DNA from: UBA685 sp002299005
Lineage (GTDB): Bacteria > Pseudomonadota > Alphaproteobacteria > Puniceispirillales > Puniceispirillaceae
Direction: 5' to 3'
Length of the DNA: 32,261 bases
Assembly: GCA_963966775.1 (NCBI GenBank)
Contig: CAXAAH010000017.1
Coordinates: forward strand, 1 to 32,261
Of this stretch, positions 9,501-15,819 are shown one piece after another. Position numbers and translations under genes: made by a program. The notes beneath the pieces are model-generated. The model did no database searches, was not told the origin of the DNA, and saw nothing but the letters and a program-made list of their open reading frames with translations. The number at the start of each line of letters is the position of its first letter. Position 1 is the first letter of the stretch.

Positions 9501-10146
9501 CCATGATGCCACCCTCATTCACAAGGTCATCATCCACTGACTGAATGAAGCAAGCATGTGGCTGTGGATGCTCATAAGATGATTTTGAACGTGTTAATTT
9601 GCCTGTTTCAAAATCAACATAATGGTGGCCTTGGCTTGGGCCATCAATGCCATAGGCCCAGTGTAGGCCCGTATTAAACCATTGTGGTGAGTTGGGTGCC
9701 GCCATTTGCAAGGCAAGCATCGCACACATCTCGTCATAATAAACGCGCGCATCTTCCTCAGAGCTGAAATATCCACCCTTCCAGCCCCAATAGGTCCATG
9801 TGCCAGCCAAGCGGTGATAGACCTGCTTTGCTGATGTCTCGCCCGCATAACGCTCTTCTTCAGGCAGCTTTTTCAGCGCCTTTTCATCTGGTGCAGAGCG
9901 CCATAAGAACGATGGCACGTCATTTTCTTCAACTTTAACAAGCTTTGCCGGCACGCCTGCTTTTCTGAAATATTTTTGCGCAAGAATATCTGCGGCTACT
10001 TGTGAAAACTGTTCTGGAACTTCAATATTCTCAGCGCGGAATACGATGGTGCCATCTGGGTTTTTGATTTCGCTTGTCGCAGAACGAAAGGCAATTGAAT
10101 CAAAAGGGCCTTGACCATCTTTTGTGTGCCGTCTTTCAAATTGCAT
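6526..10146 (-). CDS. nrdJ: Adenosylcobalamin-dependent (class II) ribonucleoside-diphosphate reductase
   Basis: This 1206-residue cytoplasmic enzyme reduces ribonucleotides to deoxyribonucleotides, using adenosylcobalamin to make the thiyl radical. The radical-site motif NPCSE lies at residues 472-476 with Cys474. ACFIQSVDDD supplies the N-terminal redox cysteine region, ACNLASLNLMQF the C-terminal partner cysteine, and VVAPTGTIGLVMDCDTTGIEPDFA is the conserved finger segment. The last 30 residues are cysteine-rich (CPEC, CLKCNTCG), the shuttle region that accepts electrons from thioredoxin. Length and layout match the long NrdJ of alphaproteobacteria; no ATP-cone is evident. ATG 10146 has GAGG about 8 bases upstream. 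The gene stands alone between its terminator and an upstream NrdR-like operator pair, so control by dNTP status is inferred. Confidence 0.96.
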   Translation of the reverse strand: MQFERRHTKDGQGPFDSIAFRSATSEIKNPDGTIVFRAENIEVPEQFSQVAADILAQKYFRKAGVPAKLVKVEENDVPSFLWRSAPDEKALKKLPEEERYAGETSAKQVYHRLAGTWTYWGWKGGYFSSEEDARVYYDEMCAMLALQMAAPNSPQWFNTGLHWAYGIDGPSQGHHYVDFETGKLTRSKSSYEHPQPHACFIQSVDDDLVNEGGIMDLWVREARLFKYGSGTGSNFSRLRGSGEGLSGGGRSSGLMSFLKIGDRAAGAIKSGGTTRRAAKMVTVDIDHPDIEEYIDWKVVEEQKVAALVAGSKITQKHMNAVMAACTEAEGEDAFNPRENKALKKAIIAGRRDMVPENYIQRVIQFAKQGFTEIDFKTYDTDWDSDAYLTVAGQNSNNSVRVTNDFLNAVEAGKDWDLIQRIDGKVAKRVNASELWDKIAHAAWACADPGLQYDTTINEWHTCPAGGRINASNPCSEYMFLDDTACNLASLNLMQFRFEDGSFDIERFEYAVRLWTLALEVSVMMAQFPSKEIAQGSYDYRTLGLGFANIGGLLMASGFSYDSPEGRALCGAITAVMTGRSYATSAEIASEVGAFPRYEENADNMLRVIRNHRLAAHSQNKGYEGLSVLPVPLDAENCPEAGLVDAAKAAWDDALALGEKHGYRNAQSTVVAPTGTIGLVMDCDTTGIEPDFAIVKFKKLAGGGYFKIINRVVPEALTRLGYTADQLQDITRYAVGHGSLESCQAVSLNALRDKGFGDKQLDVLKVALENAFDIKFAFNHFTLGADFCRDELGFTDEQLNDFNFNMLEALGFSKDEIEAANIHVCGAMTLEGAPHLKDAHLPIFDCANVCGRIGKRFLSVDSHITMMAASQPFISGAISKTINMPNNAEVHECGEAYMLSWRLGLKANALYRDGSKLSQPLSSSLVEDEDDEAEELSAAPQAAAVPQIVEKIVERVIAQTERDKLPQRRKGYTQKATVGGHKVYLRTGEYEDGRLGEIFIDMHKEGAAFRSLMNNFAIAVSIGLQYGVPLEEYVEAFTFTRFEPQGIVTGNDAIKMATSILDYTFRELAVSYLDRHDLGHVSKEDLDTSTTGTGEAQSELLNKVTSRGFIRKQGLVVYSNNNAAAAVAEAPQTTSLAPSVSVEAAVQTAATTTVTAPQAAPTKNTQVQQAKMQGYEGESCPECQNFTLVRNGTCLKCNTCGSTTGCS

Positions 10147-10218
10147 GTTAGACCTCGTGGATAATTATTATGAACCGTTTATTCTCTGATAGTTAGCCCA
10201 CTATGTTAAAGTGTTGGT

Positions 10219-10267
10219 ACACCATATGTAGTGGTACAGACTTAAAAAGCTACACAATATAGTGGGT
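10219..10267 (-). promoter_or_regulatory. Putative tandem NrdR boxes upstream of nrdJ
   Basis: Box 1, ACACCATATGTAGTGG (10219-10234), agrees with about 14 of 16 positions of the NrdR consensus as I recall it (ACACWATATATWGTGT). Box 2 (10252-10267) reads ACACAATATAGTGGGT; its dyad is two bases shorter. The dyad centres are 32 bp apart, three helical turns, the usual spacing for NrdR pairs. NrdR is a dNTP/ATP-sensing repressor of ribonucleotide reductase genes. Its own gene is not in this window. Confidence 0.65.
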
Positions 10268-10271
10268 ATTT

Positions 10272-10285
10272 GCAAACCTGTTTGC
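10272..10285. repeat. Perfect 14-bp dyad between nrdJ and the NDUFA12-like gene
   Basis: GCAAACCTGTTTGC is a perfect inverted repeat with 6-bp arms and a 2-base centre. It lies just beyond the second NrdR-like box. It is the shape of an operator for a dimeric regulator; the protein is unknown. Confidence 0.5.
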
Positions 10286-10286
10286 C

Positions 10287-10331
10287 TTATTTTTGTCAAA
10301 TTTTTGTAATTATTTTTATTGACAAAAATAA
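10287..10331. repeat. 13-bp perfect inverted repeat with 19-bp spacer
   Basis: TTATTTTTGTCAA (10287-10299) and TTGACAAAAATAA (10319-10331) are exact reverse complements. Each arm contains TTGACA pointing outward, but I find no matching -10 hexamer 16-18 bases downstream of either arm. A hairpin or a pair of protein sites is more likely than two mirror promoters. Confidence 0.6.
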
Positions 10332-10545
10332 GTTCAAGGAAGGGCTTAAAAAACTAATTTATTCTTTGTTTGATACTTGTCGGCGCCCTGTTTTGCACTA
10401 TGCGCAATCTGCGGGGGCGATGACTTGCATTTCATGCGCATAACGGATAAAAAGACGACTATCATTTGCCGGCTTTAATGTGGGCGATAATTGGGGTGCT
10501 AATAGGATGCTAGGCGTTTCGGCGCGTTAGTGATGCGAGGACGAT

Positions 10546-10899
10546 ATGAAGGTGATTTCAACCTTACTCATCAAAATGTCTGCTAAGAAGGTTGGCGAAG
10601 ATGAATTCGGCAATAGCTATTATGAGAAGAAGGCAGCCAAAAATGCGCGCCGTCCAAAACGCTTTGTCATCTATAGCGGCTCTGTTGAAGCCACCAAAGT
10701 GCCAGCTGATTGGCATGGCTGGTTGCATTATACAGAAGACACACCGCCGCCAGTGGGTGGGTATAACAAAGCTGAGTGGCAGTCTGAACATTTGCCTAAC
10801 CTGACAGGCACAAAACATGCACATCGCCCAAAAGGCCATGTGCTAAGTGGTGGCAAGCGTGCCGCCTCAACAGGTGATTATGAGGCATGGACCCCTTAA
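10546..10899 (+). CDS. NDUFA12-family (NADH:ubiquinone oxidoreductase 17.2 kDa/B17.2-like) protein
   Basis: This 117-residue protein matches the NDUFA12/B17.2 family, an accessory subunit of complex I shared by mitochondria and alphaproteobacteria. Diagnostic segments are GEDEFGNSYYE (residues 17-27), RRPKRFVIY (36-44), and VPADWHGWLHYTEDTPP followed by YNKAEWQSEHLPNLTGT. The polar tail is common in bacterial members. It should act at the membrane as a peripheral complex I component or assembly aid. ATG 10546 has GAGGAC upstream. It leads the NDUFA12-mlaD-DUF2155 cluster; no nuo genes are nearby. Confidence 0.93.
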   Translation: MKVISTLLIKMSAKKVGEDEFGNSYYEKKAAKNARRPKRFVIYSGSVEATKVPADWHGWLHYTEDTPPPVGGYNKAEWQSEHLPNLTGTKHAHRPKGHVLSGGKRAASTGDYEAWTP

Positions 10900-10976
10900 G
10901 GTTCAGCCGAGCGGCCTTTATAGGAAACGTAACGCCAATAAGGGTGAAGGCCAAATAAGGTAGAGGATTTGTTTAT

Positions 10977-11429
10977 ATGCAACGTAATATGATTGAAACC
11001 GTGATGGGCGCTGTCGTGCTAGCTGGCGCGGCCTTCTTTGGTTATGTTGCCTATAAAGCGGCCGATATCTCGACAAGCGCTGGCTATTTGATCGAAGCTG
11101 AATTCGGCAATGTCGCTGGTCTGTCGGTTGGTGATGATGTCATTCTATCAGGCATTAAAATCGGCTCTGTTGCCAGCCAAGCACTTGACCCTGACACCTA
11201 TTCAGCACGCGTGAGCCTATCGATTGAAGAGGGCATAGCCTTGCCGGAAGATTCATCCGCGCGTATCACAGCCTCTTCTCTGCTAGGCGGCAATTATCTT
11301 GAGATTATGCCAGGTTTCTCAGATGATATGCTGGCTGTTGGGGATGTTATTTATGATACAAGAGACCCTGTAAGCCTGACTGATTTGCTTGGCAAGGTCG
11401 TCTTCTCGCAAGATAGTGATGCGCAGTAA
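10977..11429 (+). CDS. mlaD: MlaD family outer-membrane lipid asymmetry transport protein
   Basis: This 150-residue inner-membrane-anchored protein has one transmembrane helix at about residues 8-25 and a periplasmic MCE domain (FGNVAGLSVGDDVILSGIKIGSV onward; ITASSLLGGNYLEIMPG). MlaD hexamers belong to the MlaFEDB complex that moves phospholipids between the inner and outer membranes. The usual partners mlaE and mlaF are not beside it, so they should lie elsewhere on the chromosome. AGAGGA lies about 9 bases before ATG 10977. Its 3' end overlaps the DUF2155 start by 11 bases, implying coupled translation. Confidence 0.92.
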   Translation: MQRNMIETVMGAVVLAGAAFFGYVAYKAADISTSAGYLIEAEFGNVAGLSVGDDVILSGIKIGSVASQALDPDTYSARVSLSIEEGIALPEDSSARITASSLLGGNYLEIMPGFSDDMLAVGDVIYDTRDPVSLTDLLGKVVFSQDSDAQ

Positions 11430-11805
11430 GCGGCTTATCTCTTATCTCATCGGCGCCTGGCTTATTGGCAGTGCCTCTGCCTCTATGGCCGATAGCTGGC
11501 TTGAAGCATCGCAAGCAAAATTACAAACATTAGACAAAATCACGGCGCGTATCTCCTCTGTTGATGTCGCGCTGAATATCCCTGAGCGCTTTGGCACGCT
11601 AGAGATTACGGTATCACGTTGCGCCTATCGCCCGCCTGAAGAGCCGCCTGAAAATGCGGCCTTTTTGCTGGTGCGTGATGTCGGGCATGACCCAAATCTG
11701 CCACCTGTGAAGGTGTTTGAAGGGTGGGTGTTCTCGTCTAGCCCGGCGATATCTGGGCTAGAGCATGCGGTCTATGATGTGACTTTGATCGCTTGCAATA
11801 GGTGA
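11419..11805 (+). CDS. DUF2155 domain-containing periplasmic protein
   Basis: This 128-residue protein has a signal peptide (MRSKRLISYLIGAWLIGSAS, cleavage near SMA-DS) and then the DUF2155 core: LDKITARISSVDVALNIPERFGTLEI, SRCAYRPPEEPPENAAFLLV, and VFEGWVFSSSPAISGLEHAVYDV. The function is unknown. The family sits beside mlaD and NDUFA12-like genes in many alphaproteobacteria, so an envelope role is a guess from context. The start is ATG 11419, inside the end of mlaD; GTG 11416 is also possible. Its last 34 bases overlap the 3' end of convergent aat. Confidence 0.88.
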   Translation: MRSKRLISYLIGAWLIGSASASMADSWLEASQAKLQTLDKITARISSVDVALNIPERFGTLEITVSRCAYRPPEEPPENAAFLLVRDVGHDPNLPPVKVFEGWVFSSSPAISGLEHAVYDVTLIACNR

Positions 11806-12434
11806 TTGATCATATCGCCTTCGGTTTTCTCAAAGTGAAAATCAGCCCGGCCCTTTTTGGCCTCTTCCAGCTTTTCTTGAAAATCCGCCTTTGGTATTTC
11901 AATCAGCCCAAATTGCGTTAAATGATCATTGCCAAATTGCGCATCTAGCAAGGTAAAGTCGCCATGATGAAGGCGTGCCATCAGATGGGTGAGGGCAATC
12001 TTTGAGGCGTTCGGCACGCGTGAGAACATTGATTCGCCAAAAAAGATGCGGCCTAATTTTATCCCATAAAGCCCGCCAATAAGCTTATCGCGTTCAAAGA
12101 CTTCGACAGAATGAGCAAAGCCCATCGCATGCAGGGCTGTATATAATTCAATGATGGTCTGATTTATCCAGCTATCATCTCTTGTCGCGGTGATCTCTGC
12201 GCATTGTGTAATCACATCGTGAAAGGCGGTATTATAGCGCACCTCATAGGGGCGTTGTTTGACAAGCCGCAGTAAGCGCCGTGGTATATGGGGCGGCAGG
12301 ATAGGGATGATGCCGCGCATATCAGGTTCGAAAAAATGTATCTCCGAATCATCACGCGCCAGAGCCATGGGAAAGACACCTAATGAATAGGCCTTTATCA
12401 CGGTCTCTGGCGCGTAAATAAACTGGTCTGTCAT
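11772..12434 (-). CDS. aat: Leucyl/phenylalanyl-tRNA-protein transferase
   Basis: This 220-residue cytoplasmic enzyme transfers Leu or Phe from aminoacyl-tRNA to proteins with N-terminal Arg or Lys, making ClpS-recognised N-degrons. Typical motifs are YSLGVFPMA near residue 20, the IIPILPPHIPRRLLR region, DDSWINQTIIELY, and the acyltransferase core LIGGLYGIKLGRIFFGESMFSRVPNASKIAL. Length is normal for Aat. It lies 19 bases after accC, as the last gene of the aroQ-accB-accC-aat series. clpS and clpA are in the same window, so both ends of the pathway are present. Confidence 0.96.
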   Translation of the reverse strand: MTDQFIYAPETVIKAYSLGVFPMALARDDSEIHFFEPDMRGIIPILPPHIPRRLLRLVKQRPYEVRYNTAFHDVITQCAEITATRDDSWINQTIIELYTALHAMGFAHSVEVFERDKLIGGLYGIKLGRIFFGESMFSRVPNASKIALTHLMARLHHGDFTLLDAQFGNDHLTQFGLIEIPKADFQEKLEEAKKGRADFHFEKTEGDMINHLLQAIKVTS

Positions 12435-12453
12435 GATGCAAAGCTCATGAGCG

Positions 12454-13797
12454 TTAGTCAGACTTCAAGAACTCTTCTTCCAGCCAACGGATGGTATAGC
12501 TGCCATCATGGATAGCCGGCGCATCAACAAGGCGGCGGTGCAAATCCAATGTTGTTGGAATAGGTTCAATCACAAACTCTTCCAAAGCAAGCTTGAGACG
12601 CGCCAGACAATGGGCGCGGTCTCTGCCATGAACGATCAATTTGGCAACCAAGCTATCATAATAAGGTGGCACGCTATAGCCGCTATAAAGAGGCGATTCA
12701 ATGCGAATGCCAGGCCCACCTGATGGGTGGAAGCTTGTCACCTTGCCAGGTGTTGGCATGAATGTCTCAGGATGCTCAGCATTGATACGACACTCAATCG
12801 CATGCCCTTTGAAGGTGACATCCTTTTGGCTAAAGCTCAGCTTTTCGCCTGCCGCAATCTTGATTTGCTCTTGGACAAGGTCAATGCCTGTGATGGCTTC
12901 GGTGATAGGATGCTCAACCTGCAATCTTGTGTTCATCTCGATAAAGAAGAACTCACCATCTTGGTACAAAAATTCCATCGTACCAACGCCAAGATAGCCC
13001 ATATCTCTGGTCGCCTTTGCCGCAATCTCGCCAATATCAGCGCGCGCGGCATCATCTAGGACAGGGGACGGGGCTTCTTCAAACAGCTTTTGGTGACGAC
13101 GCTGGATAGAACATTCACGTTCGCCCAAATGCGCTGTGTTGCCAAAAGAATCGCCGATGACCTGAATTTCAATATGGCGCGGATTATCAAGATAGCGTTC
13201 AAGATAGACCGTATCATCGCCAAAGGCCGCTTTGGCTTCTGAGCGCGCTGATGAGAAAGCTTCACTTAAATCAGCTTCGGTCTCAGCCACTTTCATACCA
13301 CGGCCACCGCCGCCTGAGGCCGCTTTGACAAGCAAAGGAAAGCCGACATCTTTGGCAACGCGTGTGGCTTCTTCGATGGTATGAACCGCACCAGGTGAGC
13401 CTGGCACAAGTGGCAGGCCTGCTTTGGCGGCTGTGATTTTGGCCTCAACCTTGTCACCCATCGCACGAATATGCGGCGTGTCAGGGCCAATGAAGGTCAA
13501 GCCATGCGCTTTGACCATCTCAGCAAAATCAGCATTTTCAGACAAGAAACCAACGCCCGGATGCAACGCATCACAGCCTGTAATGGCCGCCGCTGATAGG
13601 ATAGCAGGGATGTTCAGATATGAATCAGCCGCCGCAGGGCCACCGATACACACAGATTCATCTGCCAAGCGCACAGGCATTGATGTGGCATCGGCGGTTG
13701 AGTGAACAACCACACTGCCAATGCCCATTTCCTTACAAGCACGCAACACACGAAGCGCGACATCGCCTCTATTTGCAATAAGAATTTTCTTAAACAT
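12454..13797 (-). CDS. accC: Acetyl-CoA carboxylase, biotin carboxylase subunit
   Basis: This 447-residue ATP-grasp enzyme carboxylates the biotin carried by AccB, in the first committed step of fatty-acid synthesis. The N-terminal domain starts MFKKILIANRGDVALRVLRA. The glycine-rich ATP loop KAASGGGGRGMKV, the catalytic HLGERECSIQRRHQK and the metal-binding MEFLY...FFIEMNTRLQVEHPITE are all intact. The C-terminus lacks a biotin domain, so this is the stand-alone bacterial subunit. It is 17 bases downstream of accB in one operon; the carboxyltransferase genes accA and accD are not here. Confidence 0.97.
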   Translation of the reverse strand: MFKKILIANRGDVALRVLRACKEMGIGSVVVHSTADATSMPVRLADESVCIGGPAAADSYLNIPAILSAAAITGCDALHPGVGFLSENADFAEMVKAHGLTFIGPDTPHIRAMGDKVEAKITAAKAGLPLVPGSPGAVHTIEEATRVAKDVGFPLLVKAASGGGGRGMKVAETEADLSEAFSSARSEAKAAFGDDTVYLERYLDNPRHIEIQVIGDSFGNTAHLGERECSIQRRHQKLFEEAPSPVLDDAARADIGEIAAKATRDMGYLGVGTMEFLYQDGEFFFIEMNTRLQVEHPITEAITGIDLVQEQIKIAAGEKLSFSQKDVTFKGHAIECRINAEHPETFMPTPGKVTSFHPSGGPGIRIESPLYSGYSVPPYYDSLVAKLIVHGRDRAHCLARLKLALEEFVIEPIPTTLDLHRRLVDAPAIHDGSYTIRWLEEEFLKSD

Positions 13798-13814
13798 GAG
13801 CTGATTTCACCAAC

Positions 13815-14321
13815 CTATTCAATCACAATCAATAGCTGGTCAAATTCAATTGGTTGACCATTTTCACATGCCACATGTTTGACTGTGCCAGCTTGCGGGG
13901 CTGTGATTGTGTTCATCACCTTCATCGCCTCGATGATACAGATAGTCTGGCCTTTAGAGACGCTGTCACCTTCTTTGACGAACGGTGCGGCACCAGGCTC
14001 AGCGCTTTCATAATAAGTGCCAACCATTGGTGATTTCACAGCGCCGGCATGGCTTGCCATATCAGTCGCAGCATCAGCGGCAGGTGCGGCTTCTGGTGCG
14101 GCTGGTGCAGTGGCAGGCGCGGCGGCCATTGGCGCGGTGGCCATAGCAGGCGCACCGCCCGCAATCACATGTTGTGCGGCTGGTGTGCGCGAGATGCGCA
14201 AGGACATTGTTTCTGTTTCCAACTCGATATCTGTGAGATCGCGTTCATCAAGAATAGCTGCCAGCTCGCTTGTTAGTTTGGCTTCTTTTGACAGGCTTGT
14301 TTTTGACTTATCTGCGCTCAT
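13815..14321 (-). CDS. accB: Acetyl-CoA carboxylase, biotin carboxyl carrier protein
   Basis: This 168-residue protein has a short N-terminal helical region (LTSELAAILDERDLTDIELE), a long Ala/Pro linker (about residues 60-95) and a C-terminal biotinyl domain. Biotin is attached to Lys134 in EAMKVMN. It shuttles carboxyl-biotin between AccC and the carboxyltransferase. AAGGAG lies upstream of ATG 14321. The 101 bases between it and aroQ show no strong terminator, so it may be transcribed from aroQ or from its own promoter. Confidence 0.97.
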   Translation of the reverse strand: MSADKSKTSLSKEAKLTSELAAILDERDLTDIELETETMSLRISRTPAAQHVIAGGAPAMATAPMAAAPATAPAAPEAAPAADAATDMASHAGAVKSPMVGTYYESAEPGAAPFVKEGDSVSKGQTICIIEAMKVMNTITAPQAGTVKHVACENGQPIEFDQLLIVIE

Positions 14322-14422
14322 ACCATCGTCTCCTTTAAATGGTCTTATTCAAACTCTTCACTTAACCCTAGCGCATAGATGAGGTATCCCCATCCATGAC
14401 CCTGATAATAGTTTTGATGAGG

Positions 14423-14869
14423 CTATTGCGATAATAGCTCATCTACCACGCTAATCGCGGCATAATAGCTTGAAGCACCAAAGCCAGCGATAACACCTGT
14501 TACAACAGGGGCTAATAAGGACTTATGGCGAAACTCTTCGCGCTTATAAACATTTGATAGATGCACCTCGACACTCACGCCATCGTAATTTGATAGCGCG
14601 TCACGAAGGGCCACTGATGTGTGCGTATAGGCACCAGCATTGAAAATAATGGCATCATGCACATTGATGGCTTGCTGAATTTGGGTGACTAACTCACCTT
14701 CATGGTTTGACTGGAAGAAGGCGCATTCATAGCCATTGGCACTGGCAAGGGTTGCGCAGGCTTCTTCTATCATCGCCAAGGTCGTCGTGCCATAATGCTC
14801 AGGCTCTCTTGTGCCGAGCATGTTCAAATTCGGGCCATTTAATATCAAGATAGATTTATTCTCACTCAT
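14423..14869 (-). CDS. aroQ: Type II 3-dehydroquinate dehydratase
   Basis: This 148-residue enzyme converts 3-dehydroquinate to 3-dehydroshikimate in the shikimate pathway. The family signature LILNGPNLNMLGTREPEHYG (residues 8-27) includes the catalytic Arg and the lid Tyr. FQSNHEGELVTQIQ, FNAGAYTHTSVALRDAL and VEVHLSNVYKREEFRHKS supply the remaining active-site residues. Type II enzymes form dodecamers. It precedes accB, a common alphaproteobacterial order. A two-part hairpin lies just upstream (14889-14938). Confidence 0.97.
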   Translation of the reverse strand: MSENKSILILNGPNLNMLGTREPEHYGTTTLAMIEEACATLASANGYECAFFQSNHEGELVTQIQQAINVHDAIIFNAGAYTHTSVALRDALSNYDGVSVEVHLSNVYKREEFRHKSLLAPVVTGVIAGFGASSYYAAISVVDELLSQ

Positions 14870-14888
14870 GGCTCTTACCTTACTAAGT

Positions 14889-14938
14889 CACTATCATAAT
14901 TGCTAATAAAAAAACTCATAAACGCAATGGTGATAGTG
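14889..14938 (-). repeat. Imperfect inverted repeat in the dsbA-like/aroQ intergenic region
   Basis: CACTATCA (14889-14896) pairs with TGATAGTG (14931-14938). Inside, GCAAT and ATTGC can extend the stem by 5 bp after a small 2x2 internal loop. On the minus strand the hairpin lies between the dsbA-like stop and aroQ start, with a T-rich apical loop and no T tract after the stem. It could be a leader structure or RNA-processing site rather than a terminator. Confidence 0.45.
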
Positions 14939-14957
14939 TCTATGCCAATTGAAAAAT

Positions 14958-15695
14958 TTAAGAGTTTGCGGCTCTTTGTTCTGCGATAACTTGCTTAATC
15001 TCAGCCGCGCTAATCGCGCCGCCAATAAATTCAGTGCCAATCATCAGCGCGGGTGTGCCTGATATCTCAAGCGCTCTTGCTGTCTCTTGGGTGCGCGCGA
15101 GGATGAGGTCAATTTGAGGGCTCCTCATATCAGCTTCTAGCTGGTCTAGATCAAGGCCTGCCTCAGCGGCAATTGACAAGATGCTGTTGGTCGAAATAGC
15201 CCCGCGCCAAGTCATCATGCCGATATGGAAGGCTTCAAATTTGCCCTGCATCTGGGCCGCGATTGCCGCACGTGCCGCCTCAATCGATGATTCAGCCAGA
15301 ATAGGATATTCTTTTAATGTCAGGCGCACCTTTGGATCTTCGGCTAGGACGTCTTGCAATTGGGTGAAGATGCGTTTGCAATAGCCGCAATTATAATCTG
15401 AAAATTCATAAATAACGATATCAGCTTCAGCGCCTGCGCCAATGTAAGGGTCGCCCGCATCATCATATAGCATCGACATGGCTTGCGCGCGCTGGGCATC
15501 AGCCTCTTTGACGGCAAGATTGTACAAGGTCTGGCGCACAATTTCTGGATTTGCAAGCACATAAGCCTCAATCATCGCATTAAGCTCTTTTTTCTCTGCG
15601 GCTGAAAAGTCTGCGCGCGCGGCTGTTGTGCCGATTGATAAGAGGCAAAGGCCCATGAGCATATTGGTTGCCATGCTGGTTAGGTTTTTTAACAT
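14958..15695 (-). CDS. DsbA/DsbG-family thiol:disulfide oxidoreductase (COG1651)
   Basis: This 245-residue periplasmic thioredoxin-fold protein has a signal peptide ending near AARA-DF (residue 28). An N-terminal helical segment (LNAMIEAYVLANPEIVRQTL) is typical of this COG1651 group. The active site CGYC is at 103-106 and a cis-Pro segment GTPALMIG lies near the C-terminus. It would oxidise or isomerise disulfides in secreted proteins; which of the two cannot be told from sequence. ATG 15695 is chosen because the signal peptide starts there and GACGAG lies upstream; the frame is open to 15890 without support. A perfect palindrome GCGTTAACGC lies in its leader at 15733-15742. Confidence 0.9.
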   Translation of the reverse strand: MLKNLTSMATNMLMGLCLLSIGTTAARADFSAAEKKELNAMIEAYVLANPEIVRQTLYNLAVKEADAQRAQAMSMLYDDAGDPYIGAGAEADIVIYEFSDYNCGYCKRIFTQLQDVLAEDPKVRLTLKEYPILAESSIEAARAAIAAQMQGKFEAFHIGMMTWRGAISTNSILSIAAEAGLDLDQLEADMRSPQIDLILARTQETARALEISGTPALMIGTEFIGGAISAAEIKQVIAEQRAANS

Positions 15696-15819
15696 GAAAA
15701 AATCTCGTCTAAATATCTGGTGCGATGGTGAAGCGTTAACGCGCAAAATATAACTAAGGTGCCAGCGATACGCCTTGTTCATGAGCGGGCTTATAATTAT
15801 GTGTCTTATAAATACCGTG

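Larger units (their letters stand above)
10147..10545. other. Regulatory intergenic region between divergent nrdJ and the NDUFA12-like gene
   Basis: This 399-base AT-rich stretch has no credible gene. From nrdJ outward it holds two NrdR-like boxes (10219-10234 and 10252-10267), a 14-bp dyad (10272-10285) and a long inverted repeat (10287-10331). The next 200 bases toward 10546 show no clear structure. No cobalamin riboswitch (B12-box) pattern was recognised in the nrdJ leader. Confidence 0.6.

Noticed and set aside
10147..10290. Cobalamin riboswitch upstream of the B12-dependent reductase
   Set aside because: No B12-box-like sequence or multi-stem architecture is visible, and class II enzymes use rather than replace B12, so such a switch is not expected.
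10294..10347. Two mirror promoters from the outward-facing TTGACA hexamers
   Set aside because: Neither has a reasonable -10 hexamer 16-18 bases downstream.
12443..12452. Palindrome GCTCATGAGC between accC and aat as an operator
   Set aside because: It lies within a tight operon gap; a 10-bp palindrome of this kind is expected by chance in 32 kb.
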